Shown here piece after piece: positions 20,542 to 33,347 of a stretch of 64,000 bases of DNA. This DNA is from Tulasnella sp. 424 (taxonomy: Eukaryota; Basidiomycota; Agaricomycetes; Cantharellales; Tulasnellaceae), in the NCBI GenBank assembly GCA_019633425.1, contig WSUB01000107.1:1-64000 (forward strand), written 5' to 3'. Below the pieces are notes generated by a model that was not told where the DNA came from, did no database searches, and saw only the letters and a program-made list of their open reading frames with translations. Position 1 is the stretch's first letter, and every line of letters begins with the position of its first letter. Made by a program: the position numbers and the translations under genes.

Positions 20542-22478
20542 ATGTTCACCTCACCCACGACGGTCGCCTTGCTAGTTCTGGGTTCGTTGGTCACGGGTTT
20601 CGCTCGTCCCCTAGTGCAGCGACTACCATCGGTTGGCCTCCGGTCCCGTGACGTGGATGTACCTACACTCTCGTCGTTCCTACCGATTGATGAGCCGCTG
20701 CTTCAACTTGTCCGAACCCGGGCGAGGGATGTGTCTCTCAAGTCATGGGAGTTGGGGACCCTAGCAGAGGCATACCTCGAAATCGGTGAGTGGAGGCTAC
20801 AGTCAGCTTCTTCCTGGTCGGCATTGGAACCTAGGGCGTCACGCCAAGTCCATCCCCCCCACATCCCTCTCGAACCTTGGCCTGATGGGCCTTGTCCTCG
20901 CTTTCAACCCGCGGCTCTGCGGGTCAGCCTTGCCGAGAGACAACGACCGCGAGGTCGGATTGAACCAACTTTCAAACCCCACCCCCATCCTACTACACAA
21001 GCTTCTCTCGACAAATCTTTCATCCATATGGCAGTTTTCAATTCCGCCGTTGGCTAGTTCTATTGAACCTTTCTCAAGACACAGTGTTGACCTCCTCTCC
21101 CCACAGACTGGCCTCAAATGAGCGTCTACGGTCCAATTGGTGTTCCTCCAGCACGAAACGTTAGCGGCACACACAATCCGAACAACATTTCTACCGTTCT
21201 GGAATTGGCGAATTAGTCAGTCGTCTCCCTCTCACATCCTTAGGCTCCCTGCTGACCAACCTTTCTCGCTACTGAAAACCCGCAGTGCGATCGCGATCCG
21301 TCCAATAGGCTCCGTAACTTTATTCGAAGACGCCTCTGTTGGGGATCCAACCTCGTTAGGAGTCGCAATGCTTATGGCAAATTGGACCAAGGCTTCAAGG
21401 CCGGACGAGGCCCACAACGACTACGATACCCCTTTACGACAACAACTAGGATACGTTTTAAATTCCGCGCCAAAGACCCCAGACGGAGCGATTAGTCATC
21501 GATCGGAACAAGTTCAACTCTGGTGAGTTGACCCCATTCTAGAGCCTTAGAACCGATGTAACTCTCTCCTGATTACTCCAGGTCCGATTTCGTTTACATG
21601 ACCCCTCCATTCATCGCCTATTACGGTGCACTATACCAACCCTACGTCCATCAATGGCTCGTTTACACCTCATACGATCAAATACGGCTATACCGAAACT
21701 ATTTATTCGATACCAATGTCGGCTTGTGGAAGCACATTGCACTCGGGAATTTCACTGATGAAGGCCACTGGAGCACAGGTAATCACCCACTGCTCGGTTC
21801 TCCGCTTGTCTTTTGAAACACCACTGACGAATCCGCATATAATAGGCAACGGCTGGGCTGCCGCTGGAATGCTTCGGGTCTTGACTACAATGAATCAAAC
21901 CACGTTAGGCTATCAGCCTCAGTTCCTCGCTGCTCAAATAGACCTGCAAAACTGGGCGACTGAAATTGTCAATAACATCTGGACGTACCAAGTAAGCCAT
22001 GCGTTCGAGAGAGAAGCTAGGGGGACCTTAGTAATGTTTTATTTCGCTTGAATAGCAACCCGACGGCTCTCTTTTCAACTATGCTACGGATCCAACTACG
22101 TTCTCAGATTCTGCATCCACTGCCCTTCTCGCCAGTGTGACCTTTCGCCTTGCCGCTTTACCGTCATACCTTCGTGGTCCTCCAGCCAACGCCACGGCAG
22201 ACCCCACCCTGACCCCTCATCCCACAATCGACATGGCTACGCTACCAACTCTAACGCCATTAAAACCCGAATCCGTTCGGGCTGCTCATTTGGCTAGGGA
22301 TTGTGTCAGGCGGAGGCTGAACACTACCGACGGCTGGCTCGCACAGGTGGTCGATCCGTACAACTTCCAAATTCAACAAGTAGACGGGAAAAGCCCAGAG
22401 GCAGAAAGCTTTGTTCTAATGATGGAGGCGGCTTGGAGAGGATGGAAAGACTATATACTGGCAGAACCGAGCCCATGA
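20542..22478 (+). CDS. Secreted six-hairpin glycosidase, GH88/GH105-like
   Basis: The ATG at 20542 begins a clear signal peptide (MFTSPTTVALLVLGSLVTGFA), so the enzyme is likely secreted. Exon 1 ends near 20785. The stretch to 21106 was not resolved. Later exons are clear: 21107-21215 (DWPQMSVYGPIG), 21286-21522 (TSLGVAMLMANWT), one from 21582 (SDFVYMTPPFIAYYGAL, then GLWKHI and WSTG), joined to NGWAAAGMLRVL, and one opening QPDGSLFNYATDP. The stop is TGA at 22476. The DFVYMTPPF, GLW-x-H and W-x-TGNGWAAAGM segments are typical of the unsaturated glycuronyl hydrolase fold. The family acts on unsaturated galacturonyl or glucuronyl ends of pectin-like sugars; the exact substrate cannot be read here. 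Confidence 0.7.
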
Positions 22479-22976
22479 TAGGTAAGGACGCGCTCTTTCA
22501 TGGTTCTTTCTCCGCACCGCTGACCAATCACTCAGATATCTCCTCGGAACGCATCCAGATTAATTCTGGTACCTTGAAGCTATGTTAGAAACATGCTTCC
22601 AATCTTCGATGAACAATTGCCCTTTTCGTTCTATTCCTTGGACTTCCGAATCACTGTATCCTTACGATGTCCTGCCCCTTGAAGTTTTTACTCTGTTGTT
22701 GCTAGCGTTCATTCCTTCCCAAGCCATCGAATCTTTCTTTGTCTGGCGGACGGCCTCACGACCTAGGTATCTACACGAAATAACGAAATGCCTACCTCCG
22801 AGTGTCGAACAAGCGGAGATTGCCATAACACGCTGTCGTGCTCCGTCTGACATGTGACTATGACATTGAATGGAACCAAAACGGGAGCATGAATAGATGC
22901 TAGAACCAGTAACAGAGTAATAAGTAACCAAATGTCCATTTTCGCAATTTCTGCATGCGCCTCCACTGGCTCCGAA
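22479..22976. other. Spacer between convergent genes
   Basis: About 500 bp between the stop of the glycosidase gene and the stop of PEX12. It should hold both 3' ends. No other gene is supported. Confidence 0.5.
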
Positions 22977-24479
22977 TCATACCAGCACCTTTCTCAGCAT
23001 CCAGGTCCGCATCGGAAGCAAAGTCACGGGACAGCGCCCGTGCTTCTCCACCTCCTCAAACACGCACTTGTAGCAAAAGACATACCCAGAGGGTAGCGCT
23101 GTAGGATTGGCCAATGGTCCATCGCAAAGCGGGCAGGCTCCGTACTTCAATTGCGGTTCGCTGCCAGCGCCTTCCGTCTTCTGCTTCCTGGAGTAAATCT
23201 CGTGAGGATGCGAGCCAAGGATGCCATTTGGATGGGGTTTGAGGACTTTTGGTTGGGGCAGTAAAGGTCCGTTGTCCGCCTTGGAGTGAAGAGCCCGCGC
23301 TGGGGAGGTTGGACTGTACCACCATTCAAGGAACTTGACGAAGAAGATTGACAAGGGGAGCAGGATTTTGAGGGAGTCGAGAATCAAGGATGGAGTGCGG
23401 AATAAGAACGATTTCAAGATTGTTAATAGGTTGCGGTTCGACTGCAGAGGTGGCTTTGTGGGCGAGTTCGAGGTAGTTTGCCGCTGTGTTTCGGACGATT
23501 AGTACCTGGACATTGGTATACGGAAAGAGACGTACATAGTCCTCAGGACCCATTCGTTGTATATCAACACCCATCCACTTGAGCCAGGGTCGGTAGAAGG
23601 GTGTGCGATCGAACAGGTAGCCGATATTGTACGACATCATCCACAGTTCGAATGCTGTATCAGCCCATGGATACAGGAGTTTGAAAGTGGATCTCAAACG
23701 ATCTATCATGGACTGATGTCGAGTTCAGGTTAAAACCGGCGAAAACAGGTTGACGAGAGCCATTCCCACCTGCCGTTCCACGTCTCTTCGTCGAGGTCCT
23801 CCCCCCAAGTCCCCTTCGTCGGCGCCTCCCCCAAGTTGCTCCCAATAGTCTCTCGCCTTTGCTCTGATGTAGGGAATACCAACCTGATCAACAGTATCGA
23901 GAGGGCTGCGAGTGAGGGGCAGCATTACACTTCCACATTCAAATCACTCACCAAAAACAGTAAACTTAACCGTGTCTCTCTTGGCCTGAGCCGGCTCTCG
24001 CTAGCCAACGAGCCCGTTCCAACAGCGGCATCCGATCTTTCTGTAGAGAATAGGGGCCGTCGGCGGCGCTTGAGGCCATAAAAGTTCTCTGCGAACGATG
24101 CATCTTGAAACCAAACAGCGACCCGTGAGCCGAGAAATCGTTTTACCGGAGGCCGAAGATGGACCGACCATGTTTGCGAAGATAGTAACGCTCGATGAAG
24201 AACATTAATAATGCGTAAAATTCTTCGTGCTTGTTTACTATTCGAAGAAGATAGCGAGGGTAGCGAGTTGCAAAGATCTGTGTGGCGTTTTTGAAACCGA
24301 AAGCAACACGGCTCATCAAACCGAGCCGAAGACACCAGGAATTACTTGGAACTTACCGATAAGACATATTTTAGAGCGGGTTGCAGATGGTCTCTCAATT
24401 GCTCTTGAAACACCAGTTCGAATATTGAAGGTTTAAATGGATTGTCTGGCCTGCCATGAATGTCGCTGACGAACTCCAT
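22977..24479 (-). CDS. PEX12: Peroxisome assembly protein 12 (RING peroxin)
   Basis: Six or so exons. The N-terminal exon starts at 24479 with MEFVSDIHGRPDNPFKPSIF, a typical PEX12 start. Next come RYYLRKHGRSIFGLR, ASFAENFYGLKRRR, IPYIRAKARDYWEQLGGG and FELWMMSYNIGYLFDRTPFY, all characteristic of the Pex2/Pex12 membrane domain. The last exon holds a hydrophobic segment and a C-terminal RING-like domain with CPLC, SGYVFCYKC and CPV, fewer zinc ligands than a full RING, as is normal for PEX12. With PEX2 and PEX10 it forms the membrane ubiquitin ligase that recycles PEX5. Introns have GT-AG ends and lengths of about 50-110 nt. Ordinary housekeeping gene. Confidence 0.9.
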
Positions 24480-24910
24480 CCTTCTCCGCTTTGAATGGGC
24501 TGATAACTCTTTTGGGGTGGGGGCGAGAGTGGGAGAAGGGAGAAAGCGAAAGGACGGGAGGGCGGGAGGTAGGTGAACGTTTGGCACGCGCTACTGCCAC
24601 CGGAAGTCCGGAGGAACGGGGGATCGGCGGTGAGCTGCGTGTTGCCGGAGCGGATGATGTAAGCACTCGATTTCCCAACTGTGGGAATCACCCATTCTCG
24701 ACCTACAGCCGCCCAGTTCCCCAACTACTAGACGCAACAAGGTGAGTCTTATTTCACGCGTGATATGTAGTATATTACCTCATTCAAAAAATTATTGGAC
24801 ATACAGGCGTCCAATTCTCTTCTCTTCTCATACCCCATTCGCATCACCCCTCCAGTGAGTAACCTTTGATCGACTTGACTGCTAATTGTGTCTAAGCATC
24901 TACTCCCTAG
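24480..24910. other. Divergent promoter region
   Basis: It lies between PEX12 (minus) and the F-box gene (plus). A GTGAGT at about 24855 and CCTAG at 24910, directly before the F-box ATG, could bound a 5' untranslated intron. Confidence 0.45.
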
Positions 24911-26176
24911 ATGGCTTACATCAATTATCTGCCTTCGGAGCTCCTCTCTCAAATATTTAGTCACCTCGTTGATCCCCTCGATCCATCACTTGAAGATGCA
25001 GCGGTCTCGAGCTCAGCATGCCCGACCTCAAGCATTACTCTCGTATCGCGGTATTGGAATCAGGTGGCGCTCAATACCCCTATAATGTGGACACAAATAG
25101 TCGTCGGGGATAATGCGAGCTCGCTCAAGAGTGTCAAAGAATGCATCAAGCGGTCAGGAGCCCTTCCACTAGACATCCTGGTTCAAAATACGGAAAACTC
25201 AGCCTTCGCCTTTACCGCGTTGTCAACCCAATCTCACCGATGGCAAAGCCTGTATATCAAGGACATCAATGATTGGGCCATCGATCTGATTTCAACCCTC
25301 CCTCTTCCACTTCTCCGGTCCCTTCGCATCGATTCCTTCGTTGGGGGGATGTGGGAAGTGGTACTCGACACCCCCCGACTCAAACACCTCATAATTAATG
25401 ACGTCGATGTGACGTTTAAAGATGCGCTTCCGCCCCCGTTGTGTTCTTTCAGTATTCCTTCCTCGTGGTTCGAATGGGATCCTCTATGGCCGTACCTCCA
25501 GTCTTCGCAATCAAGTCTTCAAAAGCTCAAAGTGAAAGGCACCGACGATCAAGTCCGAATACTGGAGGGACCAGCCTTGTCCTTGTCAGTCCTGACAGAG
25601 TACGAGGTTTCCTTGCCCACCCTGGACTGGAATGCGTTGAGAATAGCGAATATGCCCGCGTTAACGCGCCTATCCCTATTCTGGGGCTGCCCAATGAGCA
25701 GTCCTACAATGCCTAGGGACGATACGATTCTACCATTGATGCCTGCTCTGCGCATCTTAGACCTTTCAACCGAGTACGACATGGAGATCGGACCAACCAT
25801 CATACCTCTCCTCTTGGCAGCCCCAAACATACGACAGCTGAGCATCGCTGATACGTCCTCGGAGGGCCCACACGTCGACTCCAAGTCCACAGAATCACTC
25901 CGCCTAGTATCGGAGGCAGACGAAGACGTCGCCCGCTTCTGCAGGGAATTGGAAGAACTCCGCATCACCGGAACTCCCGTTAGAATAGCCGATCTGGAGG
26001 ACATTGTAGCTTTGCGACCATCCCTTCGTACTATCTTCATAGACACTGTTGATTGGAACTGGGAGAATCTGGACACTGACCGTGTAATCTTGCAGCGCCT
26101 ACGTCAAGCTGTAGACTTGACCAGTGTTAACCCGATGTGGTATGAGAATTATTATAAATCCGAACCCATTAGATAG
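24911..26176 (+). CDS. F-box protein with leucine-rich C-terminal region
   Basis: An uninterrupted 421-residue frame. The N-terminus, residues 4-55, with LPSELLSQIFSHLVDP, VSRYWNQVALNTPIMWTQI and a short acidic stretch between, matches the F-box as found in the large agaricomycete families. The rest has repeated leucine-rich segments (LPLPLLRSLRIDSF, TPRLKHLIINDV, MPALRILDLS, LEELRITGTPVRIADLEDIV) that suggest an irregular LRR fold. Such proteins act as substrate receptors of SCF ubiquitin ligases. The target is unknown. No intron is needed inside the coding part. Confidence 0.88.
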   Translation: MAYINYLPSELLSQIFSHLVDPLDPSLEDAAVSSSACPTSSITLVSRYWNQVALNTPIMWTQIVVGDNASSLKSVKECIKRSGALPLDILVQNTENSAFAFTALSTQSHRWQSLYIKDINDWAIDLISTLPLPLLRSLRIDSFVGGMWEVVLDTPRLKHLIINDVDVTFKDALPPPLCSFSIPSSWFEWDPLWPYLQSSQSSLQKLKVKGTDDQVRILEGPALSLSVLTEYEVSLPTLDWNALRIANMPALTRLSLFWGCPMSSPTMPRDDTILPLMPALRILDLSTEYDMEIGPTIIPLLLAAPNIRQLSIADTSSEGPHVDSKSTESLRLVSEADEDVARFCRELEELRITGTPVRIADLEDIVALRPSLRTIFIDTVDWNWENLDTDRVILQRLRQAVDLTSVNPMWYENYYKSEPIR

Positions 26177-26541
26177 CCTTATGAATGCACACTCTTTGTA
26201 CATCTCTCATGACTATGACATTCTTCCGATACTTTGGAATGTGATCCGGCCCGAATCCCCTTTCCACAGCACAGAAAAAGACATGTTTTACAAAATGGGG
26301 AAAAAAAAAAGAAAGAAAGTATTCACCTACCTAATGGGGAAATTTCATTCATTACCATCAGTCTCCCATTCATGTTTGGGGCTGTGGTATGTCTTTCTGT
26401 CTTGTGTTTCCCAATCCACATGGAGCACGTAGCAGAAGGGCAATGATCCCCCTCCCTCAGACAACTCAAGACTGACTCAAGTTAACGCATTGAATAGGAC
26501 CAAAACTTTATTTAATTCTACTCCGCGGACTTGATTACAAG
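26177..26541. other. Spacer between convergent genes
   Basis: The 3' region between the F-box gene (plus) and a P450 gene (minus). An A-rich run lies near 26300. No gene is supported. Confidence 0.5.
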
Positions 26542-28917
26542 CTAGGTCCACGGTTGAGGTGCAACGTAAGCTTGCACCGGGAACCTCGTGACTTCGATAT
26601 GAGCACGATGACTTGAAAGCTCCTTGGGCACTTCTCCGAGGAAAAAGGCTAGATTCAAGGTGGCAACATAAATCTTAAGCTCCAGGGTCTAGCGAATATG
26701 TATGTGGCTCAGCTGTGGAATTTCCCGGGGTTGACGGAATCGAGACTTCTGTCTACGTACCGCAAGTTGCTTTCCAGCACAGCTTCTCAGCCCGATGCCG
26801 AACGGGAAGCTGTATCCCGCCCTTGGATCAAACGTTCTCTTACCGGTGCTTTCGTCTACCTTGATCCAGCGATCCGGTTCGAACTTGTCTGTTGGAATGC
26901 TCCACAAATTTCGCCCACCAAGCCCATTCTTTCGAGAGGTTTCGGAGCGAATATCGTCGAGGGCGCGAAGTTTTTCGCCGTTAGGAACGGTCGCGTTGTC
27001 GCAGGCAATGTGGTTGGCCCAGAGGATGTTGGTCCCAGCTGGAATAGTTCGGCCCAAGATCTCTATTGGCTCAGTGGCTTTTTGAGGGTAAATTTAGCAT
27101 TTCGCGTCCAGTTTCCATAGCATAAACCCCGCACACCTTGTTTACTCGATGCTGGTGCCACTGCACCGCACCGAAGGATTTCTGCCACAACGGCCTCCAA
27201 GTAAGGTGTCTTGTCAGCAGACATCATATCGTCGAAAGTAAGTGATCGGTCCTGCGGGGCATCTTCTAAAGCGCTTAGGAGCTCGTTATGGAGTGTCTGC
27301 TGAACATGGGGGTTTTCGGTAAGAAATTTCATGCTGAGGTGTACGTATTCGACGCTGCTCAGTACAGCTCAGTGAACTGATGAGAATGAACACGTACCCC
27401 CATTTCAGAGACCCAGCAGTAGTGTCAGTTCCCTGTAGAAGTGTTCAGCGTTCTGGTGCCGTTTATGCTGCGAATAAGTCTTACGCCGCTGTCGGGGCGA
27501 TGAGTATCTTTCATTGGCTGGACTCGACGACCACTCACAATATGTAGGTCAGCACTTCGTCTCTTAACTCCCACTCAGATAATGACTCTTGGTCCGAAAG
27601 GCCTTCTCTTTCCGCGATCATTCCAATTAAACAGTCTCCGTGGTATTCCTCTCCCATGTCCCGAGCTTCTTGAACGGATTGACGAACTTTAGAAACCCGA
27701 CTGTAGCAACGAGACAGCCATGAGTAAGGATTGAGAAGCCATCAGTATGGTCTTACTCAAAAATATGGTTGACGACAAGCTTGTGGTGTCTATTGAAGGT
27801 TGGCGTCCAACGCCGAATTTGCTGCACGACATAGGAGATTGCGGGCGGCATGGTTGTAGCGTCACCGACGCACTGAATTAGATAGCGGACTGCCGTGTAC
27901 AGAGGAGGAGGTGAAAGCTGGAATTTAATGCCTCCAAACTCGTCCACCTCGGGGTCGGATGCGTCGATTAGGGAACGAGCCTGAGCCACTGCGCCGACAG
28001 ACTCTCCGAGCGCGATCGACGTAATGGCGTCCATAGAAATGAAGTGAAAGTCATCTTCGCATGAGAAGCAGGTGGCACCTTTGGACTTGGTCTTCCGAAT
28101 CTTGTTTTCCCAAAGCTTTACCTATGGGGACTGGTGAGCTGGGTCGAACGGGTGTTGGTTTTGAGCCACTTACGAGACTTCTGGCATTGTCTGCGATCGC
28201 TGGGGTCATAGATTTGAGATATTTTGAAGTCATCAGTGGGTTTGTGATTCGACGGTGCCTGCGCCACATGTCGTCTTTTGGGACGGGACAAGCATGAGCG
28301 TTTTCGGTGGGTAAGCCACGAGGTTCGATGACGTACTGCTTTTGAGGGAGACCATTCTAAATTTCAATGGACAAGGGCTCAGAGATGGTCATTCTCGGAA
28401 AAGAACTGGACGTACCCATAGGGAATTGTTCCGGAGAATGCAGTCAACATTATCTCACTGGGAGACGCGTCCTTGTCAGAATTAATGTAACGGGAATGAT
28501 TAAACGCCGAGCTACCTTTGATCAACTGCTCTGCTGCGGGTAGCTCTGTTCAACGTGTCCTCTATCTCCTGAGCATCAGCAACAACAACCCATTTGGTAC
28601 TTGGACCGACAAACATCTGCGAAGAGGCATTTGGAAGGTTCAGCGCCACGTCTGTGGGGTAATCTCACTTGCGGATTGGAACTAACCTGCCACAGAGGAG
28701 CCCCCGATTCAAAGGCTTCAGCCATGAAACCTGTACCATCGAAGATAGTACCTTGGGTGCGCATATCCTTCGCCACCCTCGGGATATCCCCCCAGAAGGA
28801 GGTGATCGGGAAGTGAGGAATCCCGGGTAATGGCTTGGGTCGAATCCATTTTGCGAGTGCAAGGTAAATAAGTGGGATACCGCAGACGGCGCTGACAATA
28901 TACGGGAGGGAGGACAT
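26542..28917 (-). CDS. Cytochrome P450 monooxygenase 1
   Basis: Starts at 28917 with a membrane anchor (MSSLPYIVSAVCGIPLIYLA) followed by the proline hinge KPLPGIPHFP, so it should sit in the ER. The I-helix motif GTDTTAG is seen near 27420. The K-helix E-x-x-R (EILR) lies in the exon at about 27332-27130. The haem loop FPFGIGLRSCAGKQLA is near 26780, with the cysteine ligand present. The last exon ends VAPQPWT and TAG at 26544-26542. About nine exons with short introns; not all borders are fixed. It is separated by several housekeeping genes from the P450 at 41356-43587 and is not its close copy. Substrate unknown. Confidence 0.88.
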
Positions 28918-29225
28918 GGTGGTTGTTGCAAAGATGGCCAAAATGGTGTGTGCTTTTGACTGAATATTTATGGTTCTGACGGCGTTCCTTACTTACCCCG
29001 CGACCAATCAAACTACGCAAGTTTCGACCTCAGCGCTTGTCATGAGACAGAGGTCCGGGCATTCCATTCTGGTCGCCGAGGTGATAGAGAATTTCCAGCG
29101 CCGCGCCAGGAACCTAACCTTGGTGGGATACGGTGACGCAGCTGACGTGTCCTTCCTCTCAAACTAGGTCATCTATCCAGTTGTATTCATAATAATTCCA
29201 TTTATATCATGTCTAATAGTCGAGG
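28918..29225. other. Promoter of P450 1 and 3' end of HBS1
   Basis: About 300 bp between two minus-strand genes. No gene is supported. Confidence 0.5.
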
Positions 29226-32200
29226 TCATGGGCAGAGCTCCAGAACGATACCTGCAGGATAAGCATTGTCATCAAGGGTGAGGGATTTTTCGGGCTCAAA
29301 GTGTCAACCTACCGGCTGCGACAGTCTCTCCACCCCTCCGCAGCAGGATGCGACCCATCTCCTTGTTGGAGGCAAAAGTTTCGATTGGGATCGATACCGA
29401 TTTACTAGTAGGAGCTGAAAGCGTTCCTCCGCGAAGGGTTAGCTGAATCTTCGCTGATGTATTCTTCGTCAGCACCCTAGAGAAAAATGGTCAGAAACGG
29501 GGATATTCAATCGGCCGTGGGCAAGGTTAATTGTACCGGGGGTTGGCCTTGATAACATTCCCAGTGTTCCGGTCCAAAGTGGCAAGGAGTTTTGATATTG
29601 CGGCTGGAGTATCCCGTGAGTGGTGGAACAGCTCGACCTAGGGGTAACATAATTCTCAGTCCGTGCACGTCAGAACTCACAAAATATCCACCGCTTACCG
29701 AAGTTCCCGACGTTATCGGAACTTGAATGTCGAACACGATGACTTGAGCGATAAAGGACGAAGCCATAGGTGCGATGTCACTGGGAGGGCACAGCACCGA
29801 ACCGATACTGGAATCAAAGTACCTCAGCGACTATCGGGGGTATTTTATCAACAGGTGATGCATACCTCAGGTGAACGGGGTCCACATTCGACAAGTATAA
29901 CGTGACGTTTGATCCTGCAGCCGCCCAAGGAACAGATTTGTCCTCAAATTCGATGGCTAGCAAGGAACACTCAGTCAACCCAGATTCCCGCTCCTGGACC
30001 AAGAGACGACCCACTTCGAACGACAGCGGTCTCATCACCCGGTAATATCCGCAATTTTTCCCCCACTTGAACAACACCGCTCGCCAGTCTACCAGAGACA
30101 CCAATCCCGGAAGCCATTGTGACGGTTCCTCCTCCCTTGAAAACGTTTGAAATCGGGAAACGAAGCGGTGCTTCAATCGGGCGGCCAGGTGGTTGTAGAG
30201 TATCTAAGATAACGCGAGAGGTTGGAGCATGACTTTGGCGTCAGCGAGGTAGCGAACCTACCCAAGGCATCCGCAAGAGTTGGACCTTGCCACCACTTTC
30301 TCAAGCCTTCACTGCCCTCGGCATTCTTATCTACCAGATTTACTCCGGTCATACCCGCGACGGGTACAAACGTCGTCTTGCTTGGTGAGAACCCGGACTG
30401 TACGAGGAATGGTTTGAGGGTTGAACATATCTCTTCGTAACGGGCTTGAGAGTAATTAACCTGTCCCCAACGAAATATATCCTTTAGGTCCATCGTAGGA
30501 GGAAACTGCAAACGTCGCCGTACCATATCCAGCTTATTAATCGCGACAACGATTGTTCCAACACCCAAACTGCGAACGAGCAAGACGTGTTCTCTACTTT
30601 GGCCTCCCCCGGCGAACCCGGCTTCAAACTCTCCGGTGGTCGCATCCACCACAAGGAGAGCAGCATCAGCTTGAGAGGCTCCACTTATCATATTCGGGAC
30701 AAAATCCCTGTGGCCCGGTGCGTCAAGAATAGTAAGGCTTGTATTCGGGAGGTTGAGTGTCGATTGGTTGATGTCGATGGTGACACCTCTTTAAGCCAAA
30801 ATATCAGTTTACTGTAGCTCTTAGCGCTGAAACGATACTGACCTGTCCCTCTCCTCGCCAAGAGCATCCATCTCCCAAGCCCACATAAAGCTGCCCTTTC
30901 CAGCCTTGTTGCTTTCCCTCTCGTTTTCTCTCCTCTTCTTTTCTTCCATTTGACCGAGCTCGTACGTTAGTCGTCCCATGAGAGTCGATTTGCCAGCGTC
31001 GACATGACCTATAAGTTTCGTGAGTAAAGGCGGCCCATCGTCTTAACCAGAACTAGTCACCTATGATGACCAAGCTGAGGCCTTTCTTCCCATCTCCAGT
31101 CTTTCTCTCAATGGCACTCCTCGCTTCTTCAATGACTTTCTCCCTTGACAGTGCCATTTTTGGTGGAGGCAACGCAGCCTCGTCCGCCGCGGGTTCGTCC
31201 TCTTGTTCGAGATTTAGCCCAGCCATATCGGCTTGGAGCTGAGATTGCTGTGGTACGCGGCTGGGCCCGGCAGAATTAGGGGCAGCAGATGGGGTTTTCT
31301 TGCTTTTAGTGGGGCTTGAAGAAGCTCCCGGGGGAGGCGCACCGGGAACAACCTTTTTCGGGGTTGCTGTTGGGGTATTACGACCTGACGGTCCTGGAGT
31401 AGAAATTCCAATCGCTTTCTTAGGCGTGACAGCCCCAGGAATCGATTTTGGTTGCTGCTGTTGAAGCTTCGCAGCTTTCTGCTCTTTGAAGACGGTAAAG
31501 GTAGAAAGATAGGGTGATATTAGTATCCGACCCATATGACCAGATCCAAAAAGGCCGGTAAAAGACAAGGACAAGGGGAGTGAAGAACGAATATGATGAG
31601 ATAGTTTTCCGAGAGCAGGTCCGCATCATGTTCAAATGTCCTTGGGACGGGATGGCATTGTAATATGTCTCCTAGCGTTCCTTCACCGCTCCTCGAAGGC
31701 AACGAGGTCACTCCACCTTCCGCTGAAGGTTCGGCCGTTTTCGAATCGCTGTCGTACTCCGGGGTTCCCTCCGACTGTGATTAAAGTCTCTCCGAAGCAC
31801 TGTCCCCACTGCGGTCGCCTTATCTTCTTTCTACGACCCCTCCGCTCGCCCTCACAGCTGCTGCAAGCCGCGTGCCCTCCCGCTTGCTTAATACGAGATC
31901 GTCCGGGCTCGGGGTATCGAAGTCAAAGGCAACAGCTGCTCGCGGAATCCTAACCCTTTTCTCGTCTAGGGATAAGCTGCCGATCCCAAGGTTGGATGTC
32001 ACACCAGACGCTCCCATAAGGTTGGATGGTGCAGAGATTATGAGGAGGGATCCGAAAGCCGTTGGTTCGGGCTTTATCCAGGGACTGACAGGGGATCCTG
32101 GTGGCAGGACAGGCGTCGAGCCCAGTAGGTTTCCAAAGAGTGGATCCTCTTCCTCCTTCTCTGGGCCCTGGTCCACTTCCATCGCAACATGAGCAGCTGG

Positions 32201-33347
32201 CGAACCGGGAACTCCCTCGGGGACGGCACTGGTTGGGGTCCCAGACAGTCTGCTGGATGCTTCAGCTTTTGCCATTTGTGCCTTGAGCGCTAGCTTTGAT
32301 GCAGGCCTGGTTCCTCCGGGAGTCGAGGGGTTCTGAACTGGGGAAGATGTTCGGGGCTTCGAGGGACTGGCTTGAGCTAACGTAGCCAGCTTTGACGACG
32401 CTCCGGATGGGCCGGTGCTGCGCGTTGAGCGTGACGCGGCCAGGGAAGCCAGAGACGGTTTGTTCGTAGACGTAGCTGGTGTGGCAGCTGATGGTGGAGA
32501 TCCCGAGGGGGGACCCGGCGCCGAGGATGCAGGAGAGTTAAGCGATGTTTTCGATGTCGGAGGGCTCCTTGCCGCCAATGACGCCAATGAAGGCTTGGAA
32601 TTGGGATTTGCAGTAGCGGTGGTGGACTTTGCAGCGGCAAGGGATGCAAGCGAGGGTTTGGGACCTGTTGATGCCTTACTAGCCAACGATGCCAGAGAGG
32701 GCTTTGGGGTGGAGGCGTTCGAGCGTGGCAAGGGCGAACCATGGGGTTTGGGATTGGGATTGCCGGCGGAGGCGGCAAGCGACGCGAGGGCCGACTTTGG
32801 GCCAGAGGTTGAACGGGCGGCAGTCAGCTGACTCAAGCGCGATAGCGGTTTGGGCGGCTCCACAGAGTTCGCAGCCGATGCGTCCTCGTCTTTGAGGGTT
32901 GAATCCGAGAAGCGAAGAGATCCGCCGGAAGGAAAGGAATAAACGAAGCAGGAAAAAGAGAGTTGGAAAATGAAGTAAAGGATAGAGAAACTAACCTCGT
33001 TTAGCCTTCCTCTTCCTCTGCTCAGCTAAGATATAACACGGAACGCCAGATCAATTCAAGGCCGAGAAGTTGAGGAATAAGGGGTCAAATTTACCTTCGA
33101 CCCACTTCAATGTTGCATCGATGTCGAACCACTGATCCCATAGATAGCGCCGTATCTCCCCGGCGTTTAATAAGTCGTATTCCTTTCCTTCCAGAGAGCT
33201 GAGAACTTGTGCAAGTGCGGTGTCGAGCTGCTCTTGGTCCTCTAGGGACATGCTGGCGTATCCGTCTCCGTCGTCATAGTCTGAATCGTCCAGCTCATTT
33301 CTGACGGCTGCTATATTCATATTCCGTATCTCCCGATGTCGCGACAT
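29226..33347 (-). CDS. HBS1: Ribosome-rescue GTPase HBS1
   Basis: The start at 33347 opens an HBS1 N-terminal domain (LWDQWFDIDATLKWVEGKF). A long Ser/Ala/Pro-rich linker exon (32863-about 31820) carries repeated KPSLASLAA motifs. The GTPase domain follows: GHVDAGKSTLMGRLTYELGQ (G1, near 31010), DAPGHRDFVPNMISG (G3, near 30710) and NKLDM (G4, near 30535). C-terminal beta-barrel domains end with ETVAAGIVLELCP and TGA at 29228-29226. HBS1 works with Dom34/Pelota to split ribosomes stalled in no-go and non-stop decay. It is told apart from eRF3 and eEF1A by the N-terminal domain and the linker. Many short introns; the 31.6-31.8 kb exon borders are uncertain. Confidence 0.9.
32380..32800 (-). repeat. 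SLASLAA repeat-coding segment of HBS1
   Basis: In the linker at least four copies of K(P/S)(S/A)LASLA and two degenerate ones (KTSLNSPAS, SKLATLAQA) occur at intervals of 15-30 residues. The DNA is moderately repetitive here. Confidence 0.85.
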
